A stretch of DNA of 64,000 bases from Schistosoma haematobium (lineage: Eukaryota; Platyhelminthes; Trematoda; Strigeidida; Schistosomatidae). The notes beneath the pieces were generated by a model. It was not told the DNA's origin. It searched no databases and saw only the letters and a program-made list of their open reading frames with translations. The translations under genes were made by a program, and so were the position numbers. Every line of letters begins with the position of its first letter. The first letter of the stretch is position 1. Of the stretch, positions 36,207 through 46,210 are shown one piece after another. The stretch covers positions 4,973,616 through 5,037,615 of the forward strand of contig NC_067196.1 in assembly GCF_000699445.3 (NCBI RefSeq). The letters run 5' to 3'.

Positions 36207-36428
36207 GATATTAGTGATTTCATTACAAAATCAACATGCTGATTGTTTACAATTTCAGGACCCAGGTGAGTCTGTTCCGATTTCAGTTGTTAATTCTAAT
36301 ACTAATGAGTGTATTCTAGATAATACAGAGTTTTATCCAATATGATGTCGGACAGACTGAGGATGAACTTAAGAAGAAGACGTACAACCTACTACAGACA
36401 ATTATATTCCAATTTAAGCTGTGGCGAA

Positions 36429-36567
36429 TGTGGTGTTTGAATTAACTAATGATTCTTTTGTACTTGTTGAATGCTCGATTTCGAATTCTAGATACAATTC
36501 ATTCGTTCGTGTTTGTGTCGTAATTCTTGATTCAATTGCGTTAATTCTGGGATTCCTAGTTCATACG
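36429..36567 (+). repeat. 3' LTR of element B, left part
   Basis: 139 bp identical to 34821-34959. The last 11 bases (36557-36567) are the left target duplication of the inserted RTE element. The remaining 27 bp of this LTR are at 40554-40580. Confidence 0.85.
36557..36567. other. Target site duplication of RTE insertion (left)
   Basis: TAGTTCATACG here and at 40543-40553. In the uninterrupted left LTR of element B the same site occurs once, at 34949-34959, which proves that the RTE inserted into the B LTR. Confidence 0.9.
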
Positions 36568-39500
36568 GCCCCCAAATGCCCTGGTATGGCTGAGAAGGGG
36601 GTGTGTTCACCCTCTTTCTCGAAATACTCTCACACGGTCACGCGTAAACAGCCTCTGCCAGGGAAGTTCTACTAACTGTCTTCTCATGGCGGGGGTGTTG
36701 TTCATGAAAATGAGAGGATGAAAAGGGAATTTCGGCGAATTTACCGGATCCCAAACAAAATCAATGGTGCACATGGGCTCCAGTATCTTGCGGGATCAAA
36801 TGGCGTATGAACCAACTATTGGTCACCGGCTGCCATAGGACTGCATCTCCTCACGATGCTCCACTGCCTTGTGGGTTAGACCTTTAGGTCAAAGGCTCGG
36901 GGTGTGGTCCCCTAAGATAACCAACTGCTTCGGTCTGGACACCCGGGAAGTATCTCGGCCTGCACACAAAAACATGATAAACTATCTGCTTGTGAAAAAT
37001 ATTCCTCTTGCTACAAATAACAGTCAGGTTACTCGCATTATTATTATCATTATTACTATTATTGTTATTTATACGAATATTCGTCAAGATTAGAACGAAT
37101 AGTTTGACAGTAATTGGGCGCCGAGTATAGAGAAGTCATTATATGTGAAAATTATATCGCTGAGAATATTTCAAATATAATTTTCACATATTATTGTTAT
37201 TATTTTTATTATTTACTACGTCATTATTCACCCTCTTTTATTCTCACTCTGTTTATAATTATTTTTTTGACTTACACAGCAGCTCTCCTATGGTGGAAAT
37301 TCGACTCTGTCTAAACGTTCTCGAGTCACTGTCCGGTTGAAAATTGTATGTTACCACTGAATATGAGTACTGAAGCAGTTTTTCTGGAACCCCGTGCACC
37401 GTTCAAACTGGCTGCCTTCAAAGTTCGCACACTGATGCAAGTTGGACGACAGATAGGGATGGCTATGTCTTTAGAAAGTCTTAATATCGATGTTCGAAAA
37501 GCTTGTATTACGTGCGTTTATCCAAGGACTCTGTGGCATCTTCATCTGGTCTTCCTGGCGTTGTTGTCGCACTAAGCGCTAGAGCTGAGGCAGCACTAAT
37601 CGATTGGATCCTCATTAAAAGTCAGTTATGTGCTGTTAGATTAGAGCATTCCATCAAAGTGAGAAGAACTCGGCGTGAGAAACGATATCTTTTCGTCATT
37701 TCCGCCAATGCCCCGACGGATTGCAGCCCGGATGCAATCAAGGATGAATTCTACCACCAGTTATCTGTTCTTCTCCAGAAAGTGCGTTCGACAGATATTG
37801 TAGTACTAGTACTTGAATGCTCAGGTCGGACGTCTGGGCACAGATGAGAATCGTTTAAGTGGCCGATGGGGACTTGTTGGTCGCAGGACAGATAACAGGG
37901 ACCGTCTGCTGCAACTAAGCACAGACAGCAACCTGTTTCTGGCTAGCACTAGCTTTCGGCACAGTCATCGCCGATGTGCCACCTGGCGTCCTCCCTCTGC
38001 ATCTCAAGCCTGGACTCAGATTGATCACATCGCGATCAGCTACTGCTGGCGTGGTTGTGTACAAGACTGCCGCTCCTTTTGGAGTACCTATCTGAATTGT
38101 GATCATGCCATGGTCTGCGCCAATCTTACTTTACTTTTCAGTGGCCAACGAAGTGATCGTCACCAAAGGATTGATGTCAGCAAGATGGTTGCAACTTCTG
38201 TTGCAAGTAAGTATCGAACCGAGCTAGCTTCTAGGCTAGCTACCGTTCCACTGAAAAGTATAGATGAGCATTGGTTGCAAATTCACGACGCCATGAAAAT
38301 GGCGGGTAAAGCCGCTCGCGGCTTCGCGAAACGTCCTGCTTATAAACACTGGGTTTCTTCAGGCTCCTTACAACTCATCGAAGCCGGTCGGTCTACTCCG
38401 GGTGATCGTGAGTTTGACCAGAAACGAAGACTGTAACTTGATGAAGTCGGGCAAAGCTTGCGTAAGGACCGAGAAGCCTGGTGGTCGGAGTGTGCTAATG
38501 AGCTGGAAGCAGCAGCTGCATCTGGTAATTGCCGGAAGCTCTTCCAGCCCATCCGAGCCACTGGCAGCAAGAAGTCTTGTGTGAGCGAAACAATCTACGA
38601 GGATGATGAGATGCCAATCACTAACATCCATCGACGTTCTGAACGATGGGCAAAATTTTTCGAAGGTCAGTTCAACTGGCCTGCTGCCTCGACAACATCG
38701 GTCAGACTTTCCTGTCCTCCATGACCAGTGACGATGGATCCACCAAATGAGGCGGAAGTTCGTGAGGTACTCCAACTCTTGAAGCGCTACAAATCACCTA
38801 ACCCAGATGACTTACCGCCGCTCTTTTTAAAGATGATGATGACTTTCTGACTAAGGAACTGACGACGTTGTTTACAAAGGTCTGGGTACTAGAGAGGGTA
38901 CCAAAGTCATGGAACGAGTCGATAGTTGTCCCTACCTTTAAAAAGCGTTCACGTTGTTCTTGTAATAACTATCGGGGGATAAGTTTACTTCCAATTGCGC
39001 CCAAGCTATTGGCTTCCATCATACTTCGTAGGTTGTTCAAAACCCGAGAAAGACTGACTCGTGAGGAGCAGGCTGGGTTTCGTTCTGGTCGAGGATGTAT
39101 TGATCATATCTTCACCCTCCGCCAAATGTTAGAACACCGCCATAATTATCAAAGGCCAACAATCGTAGTGTTTCTTGACATCAGGGCTGTCTTCGATTCG
39201 TTGGATAGGACTGTTCTCTGGGATTGTCTATTGAAGAAGGGTGTGTATGAGAAGTTTATTAACATCCTAAAGGCCCTATATACAAACACCTCAGGCAGAG
39301 TGAGGGCATACAACCACCTCTCTCCATTGTTCCATTCGAGCAGTGGGGTTAGGCAGGGTTTCGCAATCTCACCATTCCTCATCAACTTTGCCATCGATGA
39401 CATTCTGGAAACAACCCTGATGGATGTAAGTAATGGCGGTGTGGATCTTTTGCGCGGAGGAAGACTTCTCGACCTTGAGTATGCGGATGATATTGTCTTA

Positions 39501-40542
39501 TTGTGCGATAATGCCCAAGCCATGCAATCCGCACTTAATCAGTTGGCAATCAGTGTCCGTAGGTACGGTGTGTGCTTTGCACCTTCGAAGTGCAAAGTAC
39601 TTATACAAGACTGGCAGGATTCCAATCCTGTACTCACCCTGGATGGTGAGCAGATAGACGTAGTCGAGAAGTTCGTGTATCTGGGTAGCTGCATAAGTGC
39701 TGGTGGGGGTGTGAGTGATGAGATCAATGCACGTATAGTGAAAGCCAGAGCGGATTATGCCAATTTGGGCCACCTTTGTCACCTTCGTGATGTTAGTCTG
39801 GCTGCAAACGGTCGGATCTACAACGCGTCGGTGAGAGCAGTTCTGCTCTATGCTTATGAAACCTGGCCTCTCCAAGTTGAAGATATTAGACGACTCTCTG
39901 TGCTTGACCATCATTGTCTCCGAAGGATTGCTCACATCCAGTGGCAACACCATGTCAGTAATGCAGAGGTTCGGCATCGTGTGTTCGGGCACAGAGACGA
40001 TAATCCAGTTGATGTCACCATCTTGAAACACCGACTTCGGTGGCTTGGACATGTTCTACGAATGTCGTCCCAGAGAATTCCACGTCGTGCATTATTTGCC
40101 GACGCCGGTTGGAAAAGGCGGAGAGGTCGTCGCTGTATGAAATGGTGTCGTGGCATGAAAGAAAGCTGCAAAGGACTGGCTTCTGTCGGTCCTTCACGAC
40201 TCCCTGGCTGGGGTCCGAGAGATGGTGCTATACAGTGGCTAGAGACGTTATCAGATATGGCTCAGAATAGAAGCCAGTGGCGATCCTGCTGTAAAAGGTG
40301 GTTGTATCTTACTTAACTGAAAGATTTCTTCTGATTGTACTTTTCCGTTCCCCCATTAATATTACTATTATTATTGTTATTATTATCATTATTACACTAC
40401 CCTACACCAATATCTTCGCTATTGTTCTCTTTTTTTTTACACTCCTTGCCTTTTTTTCCTTCTCTTTGAGTTCTCATTGTTTTGTGTGGCACTCTCTTAT
40501 ACCAATATTTGTGTCCAAATAAATGAATAAATAAATATATAA
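36568..40542 (+). mobile_element. Near full-length RTE-clade non-LTR retrotransposon
   Basis: A 3975-bp insertion bounded by an 11-bp target duplication (36557-36567, 40543-40553). It has a 5' leader (36568-37340), an apurinic-type endonuclease then reverse transcriptase (37348-40316), and a short 3' UTR that ends in a tandem A/T tail (AAATAAATGAATAAATAAAT), typical of the RTE clade. The 5' leader is the source of, or shares its source with, the short elements at 21.6, 26.9 and 30.0 kb. It is the innermost layer of the nest. The coding region has several frameshifts. It is similar in kind to schistosome SR2-type RTE elements. Confidence 0.88.
37348..40316 (+). pseudogene. RTE endonuclease-reverse transcriptase ORF, frameshifted
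   Basis: The endonuclease starts in the 37348 frame (LAAFKVRTLMQVGRQIGMAM, SLESLNIDV) and moves to the 37503 frame (AALIDWILIKSQLCAVRLEH, APTDCSPDAIKDEFYHQL). It then moves to the 37813 frame (MNAQVGRLGTDENRLSGRWG, QIDHIAIS, CDHAMV, the catalytic N, D and H residues). A linker follows to about 38860. The RT is open from 38868 to 40316: LLPIAPKLLASIILRRL, EEQAGFRSGRGCIDHIFTLR, VVFLDIRAVFDSLDR (motif A), SGVRQGFAISPFLINFAID (motif B) and LEYADDIVLLC (motif C, both Asp present). The C-terminal region has a LRWLGHVLRM block. The family enzyme nicks DNA and primes reverse transcription there. At least three shifts in the 5' half make it inactive, though the RT part is intact. Confidence 0.88.
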
Positions 40543-40553
40543 TAGTTCATACG
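40543..40553. other. Target site duplication of RTE insertion (right)
   Basis: TAGTTCATACG, identical to 36557-36567, directly after the A/T-rich RTE tail. Confidence 0.9.
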
Positions 40554-40873
40554 ATAATTCAAATACATTGAAATATTATATCCATCCACTTCCGTCGCAT
40601 TTCCAAAGCATGAGTGATTCCGCAGCTGCGTGCGTAAATTGACCGAAAACTCTAAATGTCGTTCAAGTAGCAGCTGTAATCGATCGGAATGGAGTTATTT
40701 TTTTCGAATCAGCACCGGTAATAAAATTTACTGTATTAATTAACAACCAATGTCTTCCAAGGACACCGATGACAAATCTGGTTGCTGATTGATGGAAATA
40801 ATTAGACTAAATTCCGTGCAATTACAGACTGACCTTGGATTGCAATTTTTACCCCGTCACCAATTGCTATACG

Positions 40874-41266
40874 TGAGGACCGCTGATTAGAGAGCAGTGA
40901 ACTATCGATCGAACCAAAGGCGCGTAAAAACGTAAGAACGGCTTAGAGTTCTGATTTGTGCTACTTCCTTGTCTAGCCCAGCCAGTTGAGTCCAGAACGC
41001 AAGTCTCAGCCTCTGAGATATGAATCGTTATATTTCAAACATACTCTGTTTACATACCAATCAAGTAGACCACATCGTACCATAAAATAGAAAATAACAT
41101 TTGTACAATATTTGTCCAACAGGAAAATGACACATGCAATAAATATTGACCATTAGGGAAACGACACGTGAAATAAATATTGACCAATAGGAAATGTCCC
41201 TTTTTAAGTCCAAGATACCATTAGACTTCACAGGATAATTTTGGGGATATTTTTCTGAATATCACA
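40874..41266 (-). repeat. LTR of element A (5' LTR)
   Basis: 393 bp matching 33723-34118 nearly base for base. Next to it on the element side (plus-strand left) lies the primer-binding-like site, which gives the minus orientation. Confidence 0.88.
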
Positions 41267-41638
41267 CGAAATGCACGTGTAGAGAGCTCATCTTCATTTT
41301 AGCATATCCGTAAGTTATTTTAATATATAATTTGGTCTTGAAATAATCGTTATAAATATGTAAGCAAATGAATAATTTATGGTGATAACACAATGAATAG
41401 GGTATGTAATAATCGCGGTAAACGAATGAGATCGATGTGTGAAACAACGGGGAGACTCTATTTTACGGGTGACCTTTGAACGAGTTTTAATTGACCTTGA
41501 AAACTATTAGCCAATCATGATGCACATACCCAAATCTATGGAGTCATCTATACGCTTTCCAATCATCTGTATATATCGTAGTGTCCGGCTGCACGTATTC
41601 CTTTATAATTGGTATTATTGTGGTTACTTGACGGTTTC

Positions 41639-42075
41639 TCACCCTTTGGAAATGCTCCTATTTGGTTGAGCGATCATAAAATCCAGGTACCTGTCAAGTA
41701 TATTAACGGAAGTGCCACTTACCCAATCTTCCTTGATACAACGTCCCTTGTTGTATTTTTGCTTTCTCACTACTGTTTCATCTAGTTCCACTATATTTCC
41801 GAATCCTCCAAATGATTTGCGTAGGCGTGTTATTTTATTTGCACATATATCACGACAATACTCAAACCACTGGACGGCTGAAGTTTCCGTAACATCTGCA
41901 AACGCCTCAGCCATTGTTACTGGTGACTCTATAATCCAATTTGCAACTATTATCATGATTCGCCTTAGTCTTAGTCATGATCGAGCGAACAAAGTCTCAG
42001 TCCGAGCAGATTTTTTTCTCCCACATAAAGAACAACGAAATATAATCTCATCACGATAGTCTGCACACCGACATT
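41639..42075 (-). pseudogene. Merlin-type DNA transposase remnant
   Basis: On the minus strand the frame opens with a zinc-ribbon-like KCRCADYRDEIIFRCSLCG, RKKSARTETLFARS, a stop at about 41974-41976, then the open frame down to 41639. It includes SAVQWFEYCRDICANKI, GGFGNIVELDETVVRKQKY and NKGRCIKEDWVSGTS. The IVELDE aspartate followed by K-basic and W-V blocks is the start of the ISXO2/IS1595-like DDE domain found in Merlin transposons, which are known in schistosomes. The C-terminal DDE part is missing and no terminal inverted repeats were found. It is a broken copy. Confidence 0.75.
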
Positions 42076-42419
42076 TGATTACCGCAGTCACAGGTACAGG
42101 AACGTCTTAGTAGTCTCATCTATTGTAGCCGCGCAATAATTACTTCTCCAAAATCTGATGTAAACCGATCGTATGTGAGCATCAGGTGTTGAACTTGGCG
42201 CCGTGACCTTGAAAATCCTCAGACGCTTCTGATTGGCTGGTCCGTAAATTAGAGTCTCGCCTGAAGCAACTACCACGCTTTCCTAAATTAATAATAAAGA
42301 AGAAAATAATGTTTATAACTGTGATTTCGTCAAAAGTGATTCATAATAGAAAAGAGTTGGTGGATATCGCTGTGAAAACGACTTCGTTAATGCGTTATTT
42401 CGAAAATTAATCCATACGT

Positions 42420-43010
42420 AGTCCATATTATGCAGTGAATTATTGACCGACTGAGTGATCACGATATAGACAGACGGTGATAAAGTCAGACAGAAATAGA
42501 GAACGACATAGCGATGGACTAAATAGAGGAAGGAGAGAAGGACAAATAAACGGAGTCTTGCAGATATACAAATACACAGCCACATACTCAGGCATTCAGA
42601 AAGGAGGACAGACAATACGATAATCGGTTTTTCAAAATGATAAAGGGAACTATGTGTATGATAATCGGTCAGTCAGCCAATGAGTCAATTAGTCACTGAG
42701 AGAACCACACAGCGAATCATTCAGTCAGTAGAACACGAGAGATAGACAGACGAAATCACACACAGACACAAAGAAAAACGGACAAAGTACTAAGAGATAC
42801 ACAGCGACAGATAGCGAGATACAGACTAGCAGGCAGGCAGACAGAGATGCAGACGGATGATGGCAAGGACGCAGCGATGGACGGCCGGGGCTGTGGGCGG
42901 ACGGTCGGACAAACAGACAGACTGAGGGACAGATATTGAGATAGAAGGATAGACAAAAGGTGGTTGCCTTACACGCATGGAAGCAGACATAAACTCAGAT
43001 AAACATGCAG
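42420..43010. repeat. Imperfect GACA-rich low-complexity tract
   Basis: Short degenerate repeats of CAGACAGA/GGACAGAC type (for example GCAGGCAGGCAGACAGAGAT and GGACAAACAGACAGACTGAG) with higher GC content than the surroundings. No coding frame is supported. Confidence 0.75.
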
Positions 43011-43019
43011 GTAGGATGA

Positions 43020-43586
43020 TATTTAGTCAGTTTGCTAATCAATGTGCGAGTGCAGTGTCCCGCTGTGTCACAAAATTTCTCATCGATTTGTCACAAATTT
43101 CGTGAAAAAGATAATACAGTAGACTGCAACATCAATTACAACCTACGGCAGTCATGTTTCAGCGACTAGAGTGTATAGCGCTTTCACTGTCAGCTGACTA
43201 CAGTCTGCTCAGTTTCATGTGAGATGCATTTTGTGGATGCACATTGTGGTACACTGAGCGCTGATTGATCGACCGAGAAATGAGTGAATCAATGTTTAAT
43301 TGTGATCACCGGTTGGTTGACGTGATCGTATGCAGATGGCTTGTGTTCATTTGAACAGAATGTATGCAAGAACGCGAGAAGTGAGAACGGCAAAGAATGG
43401 CTGGAACATTCTAAAATCCACAAAGTCTGGAATCGTTATTTTCGAGATCCAATAATTTGAACATCGACCGTCCTCGTAGGACGAGTAGCACCATATCCGA
43501 TCAAAGGATTGTCTGAAGAAAATACGAAGAGCTACTTTATTACTAATGCAAAAATAAAAACAAAAACCCCAACAAGATAGCTATCA
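43020..43586. other. Unannotated spacer
   Basis: No supported feature between the GACA-rich tract and the satellite-related segment. Confidence 0.4.
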
Positions 43587-43954
43587 AATAAATCCAATGA
43601 ATGTAACTAAACAACATGAACGAGACTATCTAGTTTATTGTGATGATGTACCATTGAAAATTAACACATTACAATCATTATTCAATTGGTATAAATTGAA
43701 AGCAACAGAAAAATATGAAGGTGTAGAGAAGAAGCTAAAGTAGATGCATAACTCACTTAATAATTATTATTGTCATTATTATTATTATGATTATTATTAT
43801 TATTATTATCGATGGTTGGATGAATGATTTCTTTATTCTCGTTCTTTCTGTTTCGCTTTCCATTTCCATTTGTGTAGTTGATGAATTTCAGCTATTTACA
43901 CTTGATGGAAATAAGTGGTTTTATGTAGATAATAGTATAGTGCAATAAGTGAGA
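43587..43954 (+). repeat. Single-copy exon-like relative of the 643-bp satellite (inverted)
   Basis: The plus strand here equals the minus strand of the 643-bp unit over about 370 bp, including ATGAATGTAACTAAACAACA at 43599 and GGTTTTATGTAGATAATAGT. It encodes MNVTKQHERDYLVYCDDVPL and KINTLQSLFNWYKLKATEKY in an open frame. It then has an ATT/ATG trinucleotide tract, and a second block (DEFQLFTLDGNKWFYVDNS) after a pyrimidine tract and TAG. The two blocks could be spliced exons: a GGTGTAGAG donor after EKYE gives a matching phase. No family was recognised. It lies on the same strand as the exons that follow, so it may be the source gene of the satellite. Confidence 0.7.
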
Positions 43955-44128
43955 GATAATAATGACAATGATAATTATTCCAATTCTTATAGTGAAAATG
44001 GTCAATGTGTTTTACATGACTTGACAATTCATTCGAATCTCACTGATAAACATCAGTTTGTTGTTTCGTCTCCTATCTCATTGTCTATAATGTCTATAAT
44101 CCAAAATCATTTAACGCGAGAACTTGAA
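43955..44128 (+). CDS. Exon of unidentified gene (left arm copy)
   Basis: The open frame (DNDNYSNSYSENGQCVLHD, SNLTDKHQFVVSSP, SIMSIIQNHLTRELE) ends at a strong GTAAGT donor at 44129. The acceptor is not certain. In the right-arm copy the frame extends further upstream (IRHRLNLNNND). The C-terminal end is helical and runs into the coiled-coil-like exon at 45298 in phase (ELE then EINVELA). No family was recognised. Confidence 0.55.
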
Positions 44129-45297
44129 GTAAGTTACTGCTAATTCTGTAATACTCTAAATAAAGTAATCAGTTGTTTTTTTTTCTGTCTACAATTTTCG
44201 TAAGCCGTCCGTTTGTTTGTTTATTTATTGGTCTGTTTATCTCACGATATTTATCATGTTTAGGTTGCATAGTTGTATGTAGTCTTGACAGCAGATAATG
44301 AAAAGCTAATGGCAATGGTTTTTAACAGTTATTCGGCGAGTCATTCCAGCAGTTGTGTAGAGAGTTATGAGAGGAGGAAAAGTGATTCTATATATTCCAC
44401 AGATAATTACCATCTGAGTTGAATTTTATGTAATATCCCTGATTAATCTCGGACATGTGTTATTTAGTCTGGAATTAAAACACATTAACGAATTAACCTG
44501 CAATAAAAGTTCTGGTGGCCAAACGGATTATTCTTGGTTTCAGTTTCTTGTATTTGTGACAGTAATTCATATCATCCTATTAACGTTGTCTTTTGCTTGG
44601 TTTCTAAAATTAGGTTGCAAATCAAAGTAAGCTATAGTTTTGAGCTTCATTAAAGTTAGTTTAACAGGTTTATTCTCCGTAATATTGTGACTTATATAAA
44701 ACGTTTTCATAACTTAGTATGTTGCTATTATTCATCATATAAATGCACTGTCTGTTTAGGGAAGATGTGCTAGTAGGCGACATTTATTTGCTGGTACTAA
44801 CCGGTACTATCCAGTTAAATTTGTTGAAGTATAGTATTATTAGAATTTCTTACTTAGTACCGATTTATTTAGTCGGCTTTAAGATACACTTTAGTTATGA
44901 GAGCTAGTGATCAAAACCGATGGGTTGTAGTTCGAGTCTGCTACTTACTGATTGAAATTCAAATACCTTAATCACTAAACCGTCGTTCTATGAAGAACTG
45001 AAAGGCTGAAAAGTAAGGCACCAATTCACAGTCCTATTTAGATCTTCTAAGCCATATTTAATGTATTACAGTCTACTGGACTAGGAACTCGATTCCTTTT
45101 GTTTATCCATTTGCTTAATTTATTCGTCTGCATAATTGTCAACTCATTTTCATAGGACTTCACAACTATAATACAAAACTCTGATAACTATATTTATCTA
45201 TATATGTAGGTAATTCCTGATTATTTGATACAATATGCTTGAAGATAATTGAAAAGAAACAAATGACATTGAGTCTTTCTTTTTATATTCTACTTAG

Positions 45298-45525
45298 GAA
45301 ATAAATGTTGAATTAGCTTCAATGTTAGAAAAATGCAATCGAGCATATGAATGTCCAACAGTTAAAATGAACTTAATGAAAGATCAATATGAACGTCGAT
45401 TAACTGATTTAAACAGTGAATGTACAAGTTTACAAAATATTTCTCAAAGAGATTTAAAGAAAACTAAAGAACAAGTTAGTGTTACTGTTCAGGAACTCTT
45501 TTCACTAACATTCTTGAATTTATAA
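45298..45525 (+). CDS. Exon of unidentified coiled-coil gene (left arm copy)
   Basis: Begins after TTCTACTTAG at 45297 and reads EINVELASMLEKCNRAYECP, then VKMNLMKDQYERRLTDLNSE, then NISQRDLKKTKEQVS. The heptad-like spacing of Leu/Met and the charged residues suggest a coiled coil. It either ends at a GTTAGT donor after KEQ (45474) or runs to the stop at 45525. Phase fits the exon ending at 44128, with an intron of 1169 bp between. Function unknown. Confidence 0.6.
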   Translation, partial: EINVELASMLEKCNRAYECPTVKMNLMKDQYERRLTDLNSECTSLQNISQRDLKKTKEQVSVTVQELFSLTFLNL

Positions 45526-45798
45526 GATATGTGTTATCAGTGAACAATAAGTGAAAACTATGATTTCAGGGAAATAAATGTTACGGTAACCTAGTGATCT
45601 ATATGTATTTAAAAGAAAATTTGTTTGACACTTCGGCTTTAATGCCAGCATCTAGAACAATGTGACTGAGAACTAAAAACACAAACTTGTTCTTGTATTG
45701 ATGAATGAACATGTTAAAGATAATAATTAACTGACCAGTCAAGGAAGATGACTATCTGATTATAACAAAGATAAGAGATTATTTTTTATTCTCTCTGT

Positions 45799-46210
45799 TT
45801 AGCCGAACAGCACATAAACGACTGTTAACGGGGATCTGCTCTAAATGTGCTTGTTCCGCCCTCATGTTCAGTGCTATGCCTAATCCTTCCAGTCCACGAG
45901 AGCTGGCCGTCGGGTCCATAGATACTCGGAGGGTGTATCTCGTTGGCTCTCCGTTTCGCTGAGGTGAGGTCAAGTGAATGGCCACGCTGTGATCCTGTAT
46001 GCGTGTTTCAGAGACACAGCATACATCAATGATACGAGATTCTAGCTAGAACAATGTAATCATATTGTAGAACAAAGCAATTGGTAGAAGAAACGAATGT
46101 TTATTGAGAGAAATTACAAAGTGTATTGAGAACTAGATTACAACAGGCCAGAACAATAATTTACCGACACAAATTACAAGCAATCAATGCAGAATAAAAT
46201 CAGACTAGAC
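45799..46210 (-). pseudogene. Inverted-repeat spacer with RTE endonuclease fragment
   Basis: The 412-bp spacer between the arms carries, on the minus strand at about 45800-46045, an RTE-type endonuclease piece: SRIIDVCCVSETRIQDH, AIHLTSPQRNGEPTRYTLRV, SSRGLEGLGIALNMRAEQ and VNSRLCAVRLN. It resembles the endonuclease of the element at 36568 but is a different copy. The remaining 165 bp has no recognised feature. Confidence 0.75.

Larger units (their letters stand above)
34821..40580 (+). mobile_element. LTR element B: gag-only non-autonomous retrotransposon
   Basis: LTRs of 166 bp lie at 34821-34986 and, split by a later insertion, at 36429-36567 plus 40554-40580. They match at all but about three clustered positions. 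TCCAT at 34816-34820 and 40581-40585 is the 5-bp target duplication. A TGG-initial primer-binding-like site (34988-35001) directly follows the left LTR and overlaps the gag ATG. The interior, 1442 bp, encodes only Gag; protease, RT, RNase H and integrase are absent. It therefore resembles the terminal-repeat gag-only class (TR-GAG) known from plants. Movement would depend on a related full-length element. Confidence 0.85.
33723..41266 (-). mobile_element. LTR element A (minus strand), outer shell of a nested insertion
   Basis: Direct repeats of about 395 bp at 33723-34118 and 40874-41266 are the LTRs. On the minus strand they begin TGT(TGG)GATATTCAG and end GGTCCTCA. The right-hand (5') LTR is followed by a primer-binding-like TGGTGACGGGG at about 40862. 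The left-hand (3') LTR is preceded by a polypurine tract (AAAAAAAGGGAGG). Without the later insertion at 34821-40580 the internal part is only about 1 kb and encodes gag C-terminal sequence but no pol. I see no target duplication (ATAAT against CGAAA), so the flanks may have recombined or been lost. Confidence 0.85.
43955..45798 (+). repeat. Left arm of a 1.84-kb inverted repeat
   Basis: 1844 bp whose reverse complement is at 46211-48054. Differences are very few (for example CCTTTTG against CCTTTTTG near 45098, and one base near 43963). Contains two exons of the unidentified coiled-coil gene. Confidence 0.95.

Noticed and set aside
39149..40197. Several minus-strand open frames in the RTE RT region
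   Set aside because: They are antisense shadows of the long RT frame on the plus strand.
44890..45000. Possible tRNA gene or SINE (TTGTAGTTCGAGTCTG)
   Set aside because: A B-box-like motif is present, but no A box or cloverleaf could be made, so no RNA gene is called.
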